Source of the DNA: Mesorhizobium sp. LNHC252B00
GTDB taxonomy: Bacteria; Pseudomonadota; Alphaproteobacteria; Rhizobiales; Rhizobiaceae
Direction of reading: 5' to 3'
Assembly: GCF_000502955.1 (NCBI RefSeq)
Contig: NZ_AYWO01000008.1
Span: 44,723 to 108,722 of the forward strand
Length of the DNA stretch: 64,000 nt
Shown in pieces: positions 37,753-48,275 of this stretch. The translations under genes and the position numbers were made by a program. The notes under the pieces are model-generated. The model was not told the origin of the DNA. It saw only the letters and a list, made by a program, of their open reading frames with translations, and made no database searches. How positions within the stretch are numbered: position 1 is the first letter of the stretch; every line of letters begins with the position of its first letter.

Positions 37753-38914
37753 TCTTAATGTACCGCATCACGACCTGCGCAGCGATCTCTCCGGATGGCT
37801 TCTCGGTCGCCATGCGCCGCGTGATCTCGGCGAAGCCTTGCTTCTGCCAGGCCCGCATGCCGCTGTCGGCAAACAGCGCCTCCAATTGCCGAGCCAAATT
37901 GTTCGGCTTGACGTACTCATTGTAGAATTCAGGGATCAACGCTCGATCCGAGATCAGATTGGGCAGCAGTGCCGACCAGACCGAAACCATATACGGCGCG
38001 ACGACGCGCGCGACAGGATCGAGCCGATAGCAGGAGATCATCGGCACACCGGCCAGCGCCAGTTCCAGGGACACCGTCCCGGACGCGATGAGTGCGGCAT
38101 CGGCTTTGCCGAACGCTTGCCATTTGCGCTGCGGATCGATGATGATCTCAGGCTTTTCATCCCAACGGTTTACCGAGGATTTGACCAGGTCGGCGACATG
38201 CGGAACTGTCGGCAGCAACAGCCGCAGGCGGTGCCCGCGCGCGCGCAGCATCGACCCGGTTTCGACAAACGGATCGAGCAGCCGACGCACCTCGCCGCGC
38301 CGCGAGCCGGGCAGAACGAGCAGCGTCTTCACGCGGTCCGCAGCAAGGTCGCGCGGCAGGTCCTGTGCCTTGGCCGCGCTGAGCACGCCCGCATCATGCA
38401 TGAGGCGATGCCCGACATAGGTGCCCAGGGGGCCGCCCAGCCGCTCAAGCTCCTTCACCTCGAACGGCAGGATGCAGAGGATATGGTCGACATAGGGCTT
38501 CATCGCCGCCGCCCTGCCCGGCCGCCACGCCCAGACGCTCGGGCAGACATAGTGGATGATCGGGATCGATGGATTGGCCGCACGGACCTTTTTGGCGACG
38601 CGCAACGAAAAGTCCGGGCTGTCGATGGTGATGAGGCAATCAGGCTTCTCGTCCGCAACGCTCCTGGCCAGCTCGTTGATCCGCCGCATCAGCCGCGGCA
38701 GGTCGCGCAGGATGGCGCTGAAGCCCATGAGGGCGATCTCACCGGCATCGAATGGCGGGACCAGTCCCTGTGCCTGCAAATGGCGACCGCCGAGGCCGAC
38801 GAGTCGCACGTCGCGCCCGGTAGCCTGCTTGAGCGAACGCACGATGTCGGCACCGAGCAGATCGCCGGACTCCTCGCCGGCAACGATTGCGATCTTCAAT
38901 GCCCTGTCAACCAT
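37736..38914 (-). CDS. lpxB: lipid-A-disaccharide synthase
   Basis: A 392-residue GT19 glycosyltransferase forming the lipid A disaccharide from UDP-2,3-diacylglucosamine and lipid X. Family parts are IAIVAGEESGDLLGADIVRSL, ITIDSPDFSLRVAKKVR, HYVCPSVWAWRPGRA, LVLPGSRRGEVRRLL and ASGTVSLELALAGVPM. Start at 38914 (MVDRALKIAIVAGE); it overlaps the lpxI end by 8 nt. The C-terminus (RANSE) comes from a repeat element. Last gene of the lpx cluster. Confidence 0.96.
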   Translation of the reverse strand: MVDRALKIAIVAGEESGDLLGADIVRSLKQATGRDVRLVGLGGRHLQAQGLVPPFDAGEIALMGFSAILRDLPRLMRRINELARSVADEKPDCLITIDSPDFSLRVAKKVRAANPSIPIIHYVCPSVWAWRPGRAAAMKPYVDHILCILPFEVKELERLGGPLGTYVGHRLMHDAGVLSAAKAQDLPRDLAADRVKTLLVLPGSRRGEVRRLLDPFVETGSMLRARGHRLRLLLPTVPHVADLVKSSVNRWDEKPEIIIDPQRKWQAFGKADAALIASGTVSLELALAGVPMISCYRLDPVARVVAPYMVSVWSALLPNLISDRALIPEFYNEYVKPNNLARQLEALFADSGMRAWQKQGFAEITRRMATEKPSGEIAAQVVMRYIKRANSE

Positions 38915-39809
38915 TGCGTGGCTCCGTCGCGGCAGGCAGACCAATGACGAACAGACCAAGCGCGTTGGCGCGCGCGATGGTTTCCGGGCCTTCGAGAACC
39001 AGCGAACGTCCCGCTTCCACGGCAATGCCGGCAAGCCCGGCCGCATGCACGGCTTCGACCGTTTGCGGGCCGATGGAGGGAAGATCCGCGCGCAGTTCCT
39101 GACCAGGCTTGGCGCACTTGACCAGGACACCGCGGGTCTTGCCGGCAATACGGCCGTGGCCACGCAGCAGCTTCGCACGGTCGAGCAGTCCTGCTGTTCC
39201 CTCGATACCTTCCAACGCGATGGTCCGGCCGCCGACGGCGATCGCCGCCTGGCCAATATCGAGCGCCCCTATGGCCTTTGCCGCCGCAAGGCCGGCCTCG
39301 ATGTCGCGCCAGTCGGATTTCCTTGGCGAGGCTTTCGTCAGCACGCCTTCGGCAGCGACAAGGTTCGGCACGATCTCATGGGCGCCGACGACCTTTATTC
39401 CCCGCGCTTCGAGGCCTCGCGCCAAGACCTTCAGCAGGCCATCATCGCCACGCGCCAGCGCCGCGACAACGACCGGTATCACTGCGAGCAGACCGAGACT
39501 TGGACGCAGCTGTGTCAGTCTTGGCCGGCGCTTGATCTCCCCGGCAAGCACCAGATGGGTGATCCGGTGCCGCCGCAGCAACGATATCAGCGAGCCGATG
39601 CCTTCCAGAGCGAGGCTTTCATGCTCATACCGGGAGAGCTCCGCCGTGCGGTCGACCTCGCCGTCCATCAGGATGACAAAGGGCGGATAGCCTTGTTCAG
39701 CCGAACCGGCCGCGACCTCTACGGGCAGACTGCCACCGCCGGCGATAATGCCGACCCTGGCGCCTGGCGGGAGATCAAGACGCGCTGCCGCTGTCTCAGT
39801 CTTCGTCAT
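38907..39809 (-). CDS. lpxI: UDP-2,3-diacylglucosamine pyrophosphatase LpxI
   Basis: A 300-residue protein starting MTKTETAAARLDLPPGARVGIIAGGGSLP. GSLPVEVA, LAGEIKRRP and GLAGIAVEAGRSLVLEGPETI are typical of LpxI (DUF1009), which yields lipid X by a mechanism distinct from LpxH. It lies between lpxA and lpxB as in many alphaproteobacteria. The start is uncertain: ATGs at 39824, 39815 and 39809 are all possible, all overlapping the lpxA end. Confidence 0.92.
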   Translation of the reverse strand: MTKTETAAARLDLPPGARVGIIAGGGSLPVEVAAGSAEQGYPPFVILMDGEVDRTAELSRYEHESLALEGIGSLISLLRRHRITHLVLAGEIKRRPRLTQLRPSLGLLAVIPVVVAALARGDDGLLKVLARGLEARGIKVVGAHEIVPNLVAAEGVLTKASPRKSDWRDIEAGLAAAKAIGALDIGQAAIAVGGRTIALEGIEGTAGLLDRAKLLRGHGRIAGKTRGVLVKCAKPGQELRADLPSIGPQTVEAVHAAGLAGIAVEAGRSLVLEGPETIARANALGLFVIGLPAATEPRNG

Positions 39810-40635
39810 CGACATCGTCGCCATCGCCGCCCTTGAGCGACGGCACAGCGTAGTGCCGCTTGCCGCGACTGGAGATGAAATCGATGATTTTCATGGCGGT
39901 CGGCGAAGACGCGAACTCCGCCTTGGCGAATTCGATGTTCTCGCCAACTGTGCGGGAACGGTCGAAGATCATCCTGTAGGCCTTGCGCAGCACATGGATC
40001 TCGGACCTCGGCAGGCCGGAGCGCTTCAGGCCTATGATGTTGAGGCCGCGCAGGCTGGCACGGTTGCCGACCGCGATGGCATAGGGAATGACGTCGCCGA
40101 CGATCGCCGAGCAGCCGCCCAGAAAGGCGTTGTCGCCGATGCGGACAAACTGATGCACGGCGGTCAGCCCACCGATATAGACATTGTTGCCGACCTCGCA
40201 GTGGCCGCCCAGCGTCGCGCCGTTGGCGAACGTCGCGTTGTTGCCCACCACGCAATCATGGGCGATGTGGGCGTAGGCAAGGAAATTGCCATTGTCGCCG
40301 ACCGTCGTCTCGCCGCGGCTGGAATCGGTGCCGAGATGCATGGTCACGCCTTCGCGGATCGTGCAGTTCTGGCCGATGACCAGGGTGGTGCGGCCGCCCC
40401 TGTGCTTGGTGTTCTGTGGTGGGGCGCCCAATGTCGCCATTGGGTAGACCTTGGTCGAAGCACCGATTGAAGTCGCGCCCATTACCGAGATATGACTGAC
40501 CAGTTCGACGCCGTCGCCGATCACGACATCGGCGCCGACGTGGCAGAACGGTCCGATGCGCACACCGTCGCCGATTTGGGCGCCTTCCTCCACAACGGAA
40601 GAAACATGGATGGATGTCTTGATTTTCATAAGCAT
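39796..40635 (-). CDS. lpxA: UDP-N-acetylglucosamine O-acyltransferase
   Basis: A 279-residue left-handed beta-helix enzyme with hexapeptide repeats (IGDGVRIGPFCHVGADVVIGDGVELVSH) and the catalytic His region in NFLAYAHIAHDCVVGNNATFANG. It catalyses the first step of lipid A synthesis. The C-terminus ends in an acidic run, GGDGDDVDDED. Starts at 40635 or 40629, just after the fabZ stop; overlaps lpxI. Confidence 0.96.
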   Translation of the reverse strand: MLMKIKTSIHVSSVVEEGAQIGDGVRIGPFCHVGADVVIGDGVELVSHISVMGATSIGASTKVYPMATLGAPPQNTKHRGGRTTLVIGQNCTIREGVTMHLGTDSSRGETTVGDNGNFLAYAHIAHDCVVGNNATFANGATLGGHCEVGNNVYIGGLTAVHQFVRIGDNAFLGGCSAIVGDVIPYAIAVGNRASLRGLNIIGLKRSGLPRSEIHVLRKAYRMIFDRSRTVGENIEFAKAEFASSPTAMKIIDFISSRGKRHYAVPSLKGGDGDDVDDED

Positions 40636-40642
40636 TCGATCG

Positions 40643-41110
40643 TCAGTCGCTGGTGACCATCATGGCTGAAATCTCGGCCTCGGCCGCCTTGGCGCCGTCG
40701 ACCATGGCTTCACAAGCGAATTTGAGCAGATTGCCGCGTTTCTTGATTTTCTTGACATAGATCTTCAACTGGTCGCCGGGGACGACCGGTTTGCGGAATT
40801 TGGCGTTGTCGATGGTCAGGAAATAGACCAGCGACGGCTTTTCAGTCCCGAGGCTACGGATGCAGATGGCACCAGCCGTCTGCGCCATCGCTTCGACGAT
40901 AAGCACACCTGGCATCACAGGCTGCTCTGGAAAATGCCCCTGAAAATGTGGCTCGTTTATGGTCACGTTCTTGATGCCAACGGCGGACTCGTCGCCATCG
41001 ATGTCGACGATGCGATCGATCATCAGGAACGGATAGCGGTGCGGCAAGAGCTTTATCAGCCCCATAATGTCGACCGCTTCCAGCGTCGTCGACGCGATCA
41101 TGTCAGCCAT
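40643..41110 (-). CDS. fabZ: 3-hydroxyacyl-ACP dehydratase FabZ
   Basis: A 155-residue hot-dog fold dehydratase. Active-site parts are [13 protein letters not shown] and the His/Glu-bearing [20 protein letters not shown]. It acts in fatty acid elongation and is embedded between lpxD and lpxA, sharing hydroxyacyl-ACP substrate. It overlaps the lpxD stop by 8 nt. Confidence 0.97.
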   Translation of the reverse strand: MADMIASTTLEAVDIMGLIKLLPHRYPFLMIDRIVDIDGDESAVGIKNVTINEPHFQGHFPEQPVMPGVLIVEAMAQTAGAICIRSLGTEKPSLVYFLTIDNAKFRKPVVPGDQLKIYVKKIKKRGNLLKFACEAMVDGAKAAEAEISAMMVTSD

Positions 41111-42161
41111 TGCCTCCCTCGCCCTTTTTGCGGCTCCTGGCGAGCTTGCGCAGCATGGCTATCTCCCGCATGGCTTCCGCCATCGGCTGTGCCGGATAAC
41201 CGCCCCAGATCTCGCCTGCAGGGACATTGCTCATAAATCCACTTCTGGCGGCAAGTTTGGCCCCTGTCCCGATGGTTAGGTGATCCGCAAGCCCGACGCC
41301 ACCGCCCATAGTGACGTTGTCACCCACGACCACGGACCCAGAAATACCCGAAAGCCCGGCGATTATGCAATTGCGGCCGATGCGAACGTTATGGGCGATC
41401 TGCACGAGATTGTCGATTTTGGTACCCTGGCCGATGATCGTATCGGACATGGCGCCGCGATCGACGGTGGTGTTGGAGCCGATCTCGACGTCGTCCTGAA
41501 TGACGACACGGCCGATCTGCGGCACGCGTTCCGGGCCCTTGGCGCCACCGACGAAGCCAAAACCATCCTGGCCGATCCTGGCACCGCCATGGATGATGAC
41601 GCGGTTGCCGATCAAGGCATACTGGATGCTGGCGCCCGGACCGACATAACCGTCGCGGCCGATCTGGCAGGATTGTCCGATGACCGCATTGGGCGCGATG
41701 ACGGTACCGCTGCCGATCGACGCTCCCGGCCCGATGACCGCTCCGGCCTCGACGATGGCACCTGCTTCGACATGCGCGGTGACATCGACATGAGCATGCG
41801 GCGAGACACCGGTTTCACTGGTCATCGGTCCTGGCGTCGCCGCCCTAGGAAACAGAAGGCGTCCGACCAGCGCGAAGGCCTGCTGCGGACGGGCATGAAC
41901 CAGAACGGCCATGCCGGCCGGCGCCTTGCCCGCAAATTCCGCCGGACACAGCACCGCGGCCGCCCGCAGCGACGGCATCAGCGCGGAATTACGCCTGCCG
42001 TCGACAAATACGAGCGCATTCTCGCCGCCCTCGCTGGCCGGCGCGAGCGCATCGATGAAAATATCGGATTGGCCGGAATCGACAAGCACCGAGCCGGTCA
42101 GATTCGCGACTTCGCCCGCCGTATACCGGCGTGATGGCGCGAAGAACACCGGATCGGTCAT
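41103..42161 (-). CDS. lpxD: UDP-3-O-(3-hydroxyacyl)glucosamine N-acyltransferase
   Basis: A 352-residue enzyme: N-terminal uridine-binding domain followed by a hexapeptide left-handed beta-helix ([30 protein letters not shown]) and the catalytic His region [14 protein letters not shown]. Third acyl-transfer step of lipid A synthesis. It lies 76 nt after bamA. Confidence 0.96.
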   Translation of the reverse strand: MTDPVFFAPSRRYTAGEVANLTGSVLVDSGQSDIFIDALAPASEGGENALVFVDGRRNSALMPSLRAAAVLCPAEFAGKAPAGMAVLVHARPQQAFALVGRLLFPRAATPGPMTSETGVSPHAHVDVTAHVEAGAIVEAGAVIGPGASIGSGTVIAPNAVIGQSCQIGRDGYVGPGASIQYALIGNRVIIHGGARIGQDGFGFVGGAKGPERVPQIGRVVIQDDVEIGSNTTVDRGAMSDTIIGQGTKIDNLVQIAHNVRIGRNCIIAGLSGISGSVVVGDNVTMGGGVGLADHLTIGTGAKLAARSGFMSNVPAGEIWGGYPAQPMAEAMREIAMLRKLARSRKKGEGGNG

Positions 42162-42237
42162 TCCAGAAGCTATATCCAGCTAGATCGGAACATTTTCTCC
42201 CGGACCTTAAAGACCCGGGAGCATCGTTGGCCACCGA

Positions 42238-44589
42238 TCAGAAGCGGGTCGATATGCCGAAGTTGAATTCCTGCACATCGTCGCGCGCTTCCTTCTTGAC
42301 CGGGATCGCATAGTCGATACGGATCGGACCGAACGGCGACGCCCACATCAGGCCGAGGCCGACCGAGGCACGCAACTTCATACCGACCGAGTCCTGAGTG
42401 ACTCCAGCGGTGTCGACCTTGCTTCCATAGAGCGTTGCCGCGTCGGCGAATACCGCGCCACGCAAGCCGAAGCTTTCCGGCACGACCGGCAACGGAAACT
42501 GGGCTTCTGCGGAGGCATTGAAATAGGTCGTGCCGCCGAGATGGTCACCCGTGTTGACGTCTACAGGACCGATGCCGCCATAGGCGAAGCCACGGATCAT
42601 GCGGTCGGAGCTTTGGAACTGATCGAAGATCCGCAAACCATCGCTGCCGTATCCTACAACATGGCCAGCGCCACCTGAAATGAGCCCGACCAGGTCGTAC
42701 TGCTCCGACAGCGTCTGGTAGATACTGCCGCGCCCCGTGACCTTCACGAACTTGGCATCACCGCCGAGGCCTGCGACTTCCACCGTCGTGGTGGCGTAGA
42801 TACCCTCGTGCGGGCTCTTCATATCGTCGATGGTGTTGTAGACCAGCCCGAGGCTGACCGACGACTTGATCCAAGGGCTTTGTTCGATGCCGTCTAGGAT
42901 AGCCGTGGAAACGTCGCAGCCGGCGTTGGGATCGCAATCATCATCCAGCTTATATTTCTCTTGCGAGATGTTGTAGGCCAACTGGGTCGAGATGCTGTCC
43001 GTGATCGGCAGACCGAAGCGAACGGTCGCACCCGTGGTGTCGCTGTCGTAGTGATCGTAGTTCCGGGTCTGCTTAAAGATGTCGAAGCCGGCAGCGATAC
43101 GCCGTCCGAGGAAATAGGGCTCGGTGAAGGACAGGCTGTAATCGCGCGAATTCTTGCCGCCGCCTGCCGACACCTTGATGAACTGGCCACGACCAAGGAA
43201 GTTGCGCTCGGTGATCGACCCTTCGACGGATGGGCCAGCCGTATCGCCACCGGTCGAATAGCCAGCACCAACCGAGAATTCACCGGTCGACTTCTCGACC
43301 ACGTCGACCACCAGAACGACCTGGTCAGGCTGCGAGCCCGGAACGGTCGAGATATCGACTTTGTCAAAGTAATTAAGGTTTTCCAGACGCTTCTTCGCGC
43401 GCTGGATGAGCACCTGGTTGAAGGCGTCGCCCTCACTGACGTCAAACTCGCGACGGATGACATAATCGCGCGTGCGGTCGTTGCCACGGATCTCGATGCG
43501 CTCGATATAGGCTTTGGTGCCTTGGTCGATCGTGTAGACCACCGAAATGGTGTGGTTTTCGAAATTGCGGTCGCCGCGTGGCGTCACCTGCGCGAAGGCA
43601 TAGCCGGAACCGGCCACCTTCTCGGTCAGGGCAATGATGGAATCCTCGACGTCCTTGGCGTTGTAGACGTCGCCCTTGCGGGTCTCGATCACCGATTCCA
43701 GTGCCTTGCCGTCTACTTCCGGGATCGTGCTTTCGACGCTGACGTCACCGAATGTGTAGCGGTCGCCTTCCTGGACGGTGATGGTGACCGTGTACTTGTT
43801 CGTCGCGCTGTCGAGCTCGCCGACTGCGGACACGACCTGGAAGTCGGCATAGCCGTGATTGTAGTAGAAACGGCGCAGCAGCTCCTGGTCGGCGCGCAGC
43901 TTATCCTCGTCATAGACGTCGTCGCGCAGGATGAACGATACCCACGACGAACGCTTGGTATTGATCACATCCGACAGGCGGCGGCTCGAATAGGCGCTGT
44001 TGCCGACGAAATTGATCGCCGCGATCTGCGTACGTTCGCCTTCGGTGATGTTGAAGACCACGTTCACGCGGTTGTCGCCGAGCTGCATGACCTGCGTGGT
44101 CACCGTCACATCGTCCCGGCCGATACGTTTGTAGGCAGCCTTGATCGATTCGACGTCGGCATCGAGCGTTGCCTGCGAGAACGTCCCGCGCGGCTTCAGC
44201 TGCACCGCCGCCGCAAGCGCATTGTCCTTGAGCTTCTTGTTGTTCTGGAACAGCACCTGGTTGACGACCTGGTACTCGGCAACCTTGACCACCAGGGTCG
44301 ATCCGACCTGGTTGATCTGCACATCCGAGAACAGGCCGGTGCCGAACAGCGCCTTGATGGCGCTGTCGATATCGGAACTGGAGAACGCCTTGCCCGGCTT
44401 GATGGTGATGTAATTGCGGATTGTCTCAGCGTCGATACGCTGGTTGCCGCTCACTTCGACTCTGCTGACGACAGCGGCTTCGGCCGCCGATGTGGCAACG
44501 AACTGCACTGCGAGAGCGCCTGACACGACAAGAGCCGCGGACAGGGTCACCGCGGAAGCGGCGCTCAGAAACTTGGATGCTGCCTTCAT
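42238..44589 (-). CDS. bamA: outer-membrane protein assembly factor BamA
   Basis: A 783-residue protein: signal peptide ending near SAAEA (residue 36), five POTRA domains (about 40-410), then a 16-strand beta-barrel with the conserved lid sequence RMIRGFAYGGIGP and a terminal Phe (FNFGISTRF). It inserts beta-barrel proteins in the outer membrane. The order rseP-bamA-lpxD-fabZ-lpxA is widely conserved. Confidence 0.97.
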   Translation of the reverse strand: MKAASKFLSAASAVTLSAALVVSGALAVQFVATSAAEAAVVSRVEVSGNQRIDAETIRNYITIKPGKAFSSSDIDSAIKALFGTGLFSDVQINQVGSTLVVKVAEYQVVNQVLFQNNKKLKDNALAAAVQLKPRGTFSQATLDADVESIKAAYKRIGRDDVTVTTQVMQLGDNRVNVVFNITEGERTQIAAINFVGNSAYSSRRLSDVINTKRSSWVSFILRDDVYDEDKLRADQELLRRFYYNHGYADFQVVSAVGELDSATNKYTVTITVQEGDRYTFGDVSVESTIPEVDGKALESVIETRKGDVYNAKDVEDSIIALTEKVAGSGYAFAQVTPRGDRNFENHTISVVYTIDQGTKAYIERIEIRGNDRTRDYVIRREFDVSEGDAFNQVLIQRAKKRLENLNYFDKVDISTVPGSQPDQVVLVVDVVEKSTGEFSVGAGYSTGGDTAGPSVEGSITERNFLGRGQFIKVSAGGGKNSRDYSLSFTEPYFLGRRIAAGFDIFKQTRNYDHYDSDTTGATVRFGLPITDSISTQLAYNISQEKYKLDDDCDPNAGCDVSTAILDGIEQSPWIKSSVSLGLVYNTIDDMKSPHEGIYATTTVEVAGLGGDAKFVKVTGRGSIYQTLSEQYDLVGLISGGAGHVVGYGSDGLRIFDQFQSSDRMIRGFAYGGIGPVDVNTGDHLGGTTYFNASAEAQFPLPVVPESFGLRGAVFADAATLYGSKVDTAGVTQDSVGMKLRASVGLGLMWASPFGPIRIDYAIPVKKEARDDVQEFNFGISTRF

Positions 44590-44806
44590 CGGGCTTAATA
44601 ACCTTTTCTCGTAGTCCCCACGGCGAGAAAACCGGACGTGCGGTAATTTCCCCTACCGTATTAACCGGATTTTCCCTACACGCAAGGCTTCTGGTTAATT
44701 TGTATTTACTTAGCCTTGCGGCGTGGCTTTCGCGTCACTCATATCCCCGTGCATGGTAAACGGCGTCTCAACATCGGCCATGCAGAAGCCGAATTTCTTC
44801 ATGATT

Positions 44807-45949
44807 TCAGCATCCAAACAGATCGTTCCAGAAAACGAACCCCATGAAGCACAGCACCAGAAGCAACCCGGCCCGATAGGCCATTTCCATCATCCGTTCC
44901 GACACCGGACGGCGAATGACGGCCTCCACCCCGTAGAACAGGAGATGGCCGCCGTCGAGGGGGGGAATCGGCAAAAGGTTGAGAAACCCGATGCCAACCG
45001 ACAGCATTGCAACCAGCTGCACGAGCCATTCGAATCCCAGTTTCGCCGCCTTGCCGGCCATGTCCGCGATCTTCACGGGGCCGCCCAGCTGACATTTGTC
45101 CTCGCGCCCAACGACAAAGCGCTGCAGGAACTGGCCGGTGCGCTGGATGACATGCCCGGTTTCCTGGACGGCCGCTGCAACCGCCCCGACGGGTGTGTAG
45201 GTGACGAGTCGCGGCTGGCCGAGTTCCTTGTTGTTGACAACGCCGATCACGGCGACCTTGACCTTGTTGCCGAGCGCGTCTTCCTGTTCCATTAGCCGCG
45301 GCGCCGCGGTCACCGTGACCTCCTTGCCGCCGCGCAGCATGACGAAGGTAATAATGTCGTCGGCGCGGCCCGAGACCAGGCGCTGGACGTCGCCAAAGGT
45401 TTCGACCTTGTTGCCGTCGACGCTGACGAATCGATCGCCGGGCAGGATGCCGGCCTTCGCCGCCGGGCTGTCGGCCGTCACCTCGGCCACCATCGGCTCC
45501 GCGACATAACGGCCATAGGCAGTGAACAGCACGGCAAAGACGACGATCGTCAGCAGGAAATTGAACACTGGCCCGGCCACCACTGTTGCCGCGCGCTTCC
45601 AGATCGGCTGCGTGTGAAAGGCGACCTTGCGCTCCTCCTCCGTCAGCGTCTTGAGTTCTTCCGTCGAGGGCTGGCTCGAGGTGGCGCTCATGTCGCCGAC
45701 GAATTTGACATAGCCGCCAAGCGGTATCGCGCAGAGTTTCCAGCGCGTGCCGTGGCTGTCGTTGAAGCCGAAGAGTTCGGGACCGAAGCCGATCGAGAAG
45801 GCCTTGACGCCGATGCCGCACCAGCGCCCGACAAGGTAATGGCCCATCTCATGGACGAATACGACCACGGTCAGCACAAAGAGGAACGGCACCAGCGTGC
45901 CGAGGACAAAGCCTTCTGTGCTGAAAAGCGCGTGAAGAATCTCGTTCAA
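44807..45949 (-). CDS. rseP: site-2 protease RseP (RIP zinc metalloprotease)
   Basis: A 380-residue inner-membrane protease. Zinc motif HEMGH (His33, Glu34, His37), a central PDZ domain (about 125-205, ADSPAAKAGILPGDRFVSVDG) and the second zinc region NLLPIPPLDGGHLL. RseP cleaves membrane-bound anti-sigma factors and signal peptide remnants. A 217-bp gap follows before bamA; bamA may have its own promoter there. Confidence 0.96.
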   Translation of the reverse strand: MNEILHALFSTEGFVLGTLVPFLFVLTVVVFVHEMGHYLVGRWCGIGVKAFSIGFGPELFGFNDSHGTRWKLCAIPLGGYVKFVGDMSATSSQPSTEELKTLTEEERKVAFHTQPIWKRAATVVAGPVFNFLLTIVVFAVLFTAYGRYVAEPMVAEVTADSPAAKAGILPGDRFVSVDGNKVETFGDVQRLVSGRADDIITFVMLRGGKEVTVTAAPRLMEQEDALGNKVKVAVIGVVNNKELGQPRLVTYTPVGAVAAAVQETGHVIQRTGQFLQRFVVGREDKCQLGGPVKIADMAGKAAKLGFEWLVQLVAMLSVGIGFLNLLPIPPLDGGHLLFYGVEAVIRRPVSERMMEMAYRAGLLLVLCFMGFVFWNDLFGC

Positions 45950-46052
45950 GACAAACCCTCAAATTCTTCCACAGCGCGGATTGCGCCGTGACTGTGACAC
46001 CAATCCGGGCGAATCCAAGGCGCATCGCGCATCGGACCTGAAATGACACCAC

Positions 46053-46868
46053 TCAAACGGGGAACAGACCCTGCGCCGGATGATCGGCGGTCGCCGAAAT
46101 CCAGCCAATGACGTATAGGGCGAAAGCCGCCGCGACAAGCCCATCGACGCGATCCATCACGCCACCATGGCCTGGGATCAGCGTACCCGAATCCTTGCGG
46201 CCGTGGCGGCGTTTGACCCAGGATTCAAACAGGTCCCCGGCCTGTGAGACAATTGACAACACGAGCGCCACCAGGCTGAGCAACGCCAGGTTGCCGACGC
46301 CGGCAGCGGCGCCGAGGATCAACCCCGCGACAACGCCTCCGACAGCGCCGCCGAGCGCGCCGCTGCGTGTCTTGCCAGGTGAGATCGCCGGCGCCAGCTT
46401 CGGGCCTCCAACCGCACGGCCAACGAAATACGCAAAAATATCGGTGGCCCAGACGACCGCGAACAGGAACAGGATGGCGACAAGGCCCGAACGGTCACCG
46501 TCGCGCAGCAAGGCCAGCGACAGGCCTGAAACGGCAGCATAGGCAAGACCGCTCGCGTCCCATTGCCCGGCCTTGCGAACCGACGCGGCAATCGCCGTTG
46601 TGGCAACCATGACCACGACATATGGCAACAGCCAGGACGCGCCAAGGCCGCCAATCAAGGCGCCAATGAAGACAACCAGCAGCGCTTCCGGCAGGAAACC
46701 CAGACCCGTGGCCCCGGCCCGGCGCGACATGCGGGTCCATTCATAGAAAATGACCGCAGCGATCACGGCGCACAGCAAGCGGAACGGCATACCGCCGAGC
46801 CAGGTCAAGCCAAGGGTGATGATGGCAAGCACGATCGCCGAAATGACGCGCAGCCGGAGATTGCTCAT
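46053..46868 (-). CDS. cdsA: phosphatidate cytidylyltransferase CdsA
   Basis: A 271-residue membrane protein with about eight helices and the C-terminal CDS signature [37 protein letters not shown]. It makes CDP-diacylglycerol for phospholipid synthesis. Start overlaps the uppS stop by 4 nt. dxr, often next in this cluster, is not present before rseP. Confidence 0.95.
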   Translation of the reverse strand: MSNLRLRVISAIVLAIITLGLTWLGGMPFRLLCAVIAAVIFYEWTRMSRRAGATGLGFLPEALLVVFIGALIGGLGASWLLPYVVVMVATTAIAASVRKAGQWDASGLAYAAVSGLSLALLRDGDRSGLVAILFLFAVVWATDIFAYFVGRAVGGPKLAPAISPGKTRSGALGGAVGGVVAGLILGAAAGVGNLALLSLVALVLSIVSQAGDLFESWVKRRHGRKDSGTLIPGHGGVMDRVDGLVAAAFALYVIGWISATADHPAQGLFPV

Positions 46869-47599
46869 CCCGCGGCCGGTCGCGAAGCGACGTCCTGGGC
46901 TCCAAGTCCGCCGAATCGGCGTTCGCGGCCGGCAAACTCACGCAACGCTTCGGCAAGATGCTCGCGGCTGAAGTCGGGCCAATAGCAAGGCAGGAAGACG
47001 AGCTCGCTATAGGCGGCCTGCCACAAAAGGAAGTTCGACAGCCGGAGCTCGCCGCTGGTGCGGATGACCAGCTCGGGGTCGGGAATGCCATGCGTGTCGA
47101 GGGCGCCGGCAAAGCTTTCGGCTGATATCGCGTCGCTCTCGAGTTCGCCACGCGCCACCGCCGAAGCAAGCTTGCGCGCCGTGCGCACGATCTCGTCGCG
47201 TCCGCCGTAGTTGAAGGCGATCACCAGCGTCAGCGATTCATTGGCTGATGTAAGCGATTCGGCCTCGTCGAGCAGCCCCCTGATATCGGGCTGCAGCCCT
47301 GCCCTGTCGCCGATGATTCTGATCCGCACGCCACTCTGGTGCAGTTCGGCCAGGTCCCGGCGGATGAACATTTTCAAGAGGCCCATCAGGTCGCTGACCT
47401 CGGACTTCGGACGCGACCAGTTCTCCGACGAGAACGCATAGACGGTCAGGTAGGAGATGCCGAGCCCGGGTGCGGCGCGAACCGTCTTGCGCAGCGCCTC
47501 GACGCCGGCACGATGGCCCGCAAGACGAGGCATGCCGCGCGCCTTGGCCCAGCGTCCGTTTCCGTCCATGATGATCGCGACATGCGCGGGCGTTGCCAT
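46865..47599 (-). CDS. uppS: isoprenyl transferase (undecaprenyl diphosphate synthase)
   Basis: A 244-residue cis-prenyltransferase. Catalytic Asp12 in [28 protein letters not shown], the [14 protein letters not shown] [20 protein letters not shown] and EL(V)FLPCYWPDF. It makes the lipid carrier for cell-wall and O-antigen synthesis. Start 34 nt after frr. Confidence 0.96.
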   Translation of the reverse strand: MATPAHVAIIMDGNGRWAKARGMPRLAGHRAGVEALRKTVRAAPGLGISYLTVYAFSSENWSRPKSEVSDLMGLLKMFIRRDLAELHQSGVRIRIIGDRAGLQPDIRGLLDEAESLTSANESLTLVIAFNYGGRDEIVRTARKLASAVARGELESDAISAESFAGALDTHGIPDPELVIRTSGELRLSNFLLWQAAYSELVFLPCYWPDFSREHLAEALREFAGRERRFGGLGAQDVASRPAAG

Positions 47600-47633
47600 G
47601 TTCTCGCTTTCGGGTCAGCCTATGGCCACGACC

Positions 47634-48188
47634 CTAAACCTGCATGATTTCAGCTTCCTTATCGGAAAGCAGGTGGTCAATGGTGCTGATCGTCTCGTCG
47701 GTAAGTTTCTGGACCTGGTCCGAGCGCTTGCGCTGATCGTCTTCGCTGATCTCGCCGTCCTTCTCCGCTTTCTTCAGGAAGTCCATGCCGTCGCGGCGCA
47801 CATGGCGCGCGGCGACCCGGGCATTCTCGGCATAGGTGTGCGAGATTTTCACCAGTTCCTTGCGACGCTGTTCGTTGAGTTCGGGCAGTGGAATCCTGAG
47901 GTTGGTGCCGTCGACGATCGGGTTAAAACCCAGATTGGATTCGCGGATGGCGCGGTCGACCGCGCCGACCATCGACTTGTCCCAGACCGATACCGAGATC
48001 ATACGAGGCTCCGGCACCGAGACGTTGGCGACCTGATTGATCGGCATCGTGGTGCCATAGGCCTGCACCTGGATCGCATCGAGCAGATTGCTGGAGGCGC
48101 GACCGGTCCGCAGCGAAGCCAGATCATGCTTGAACGCTGCGATTGCTCCATCCATGCGCCGCTTGAGATCGTCGTACTCACCACTCAT
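47634..48188 (-). CDS. frr: ribosome recycling factor
   Basis: A 184-residue protein with the family signatures [26 protein letters not shown] and [26 protein letters not shown]. It splits post-termination ribosomes with EF-G. It lies 87 nt downstream of pyrH, the usual order. Confidence 0.97.
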   Translation of the reverse strand: MSGEYDDLKRRMDGAIAAFKHDLASLRTGRASSNLLDAIQVQAYGTTMPINQVANVSVPEPRMISVSVWDKSMVGAVDRAIRESNLGFNPIVDGTNLRIPLPELNEQRRKELVKISHTYAENARVAARHVRRDGMDFLKKAEKDGEISEDDQRKRSDQVQKLTDETISTIDHLLSDKEAEIMQV

Positions 48189-48275
48189 CTTAATCTCCTC
48201 GACCCGTCTGACGCGGGTTCACTGCTTCGGGGCCGTGTTCGAGCCTGCTTCCCTTTCTTCGGGATCAGGCCCGGG

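Noticed and set aside
42961..44523. 520-codon open frame antisense to bamA
   Set aside because: Shadow frame over POTRA and barrel coding sequence; no start signal.
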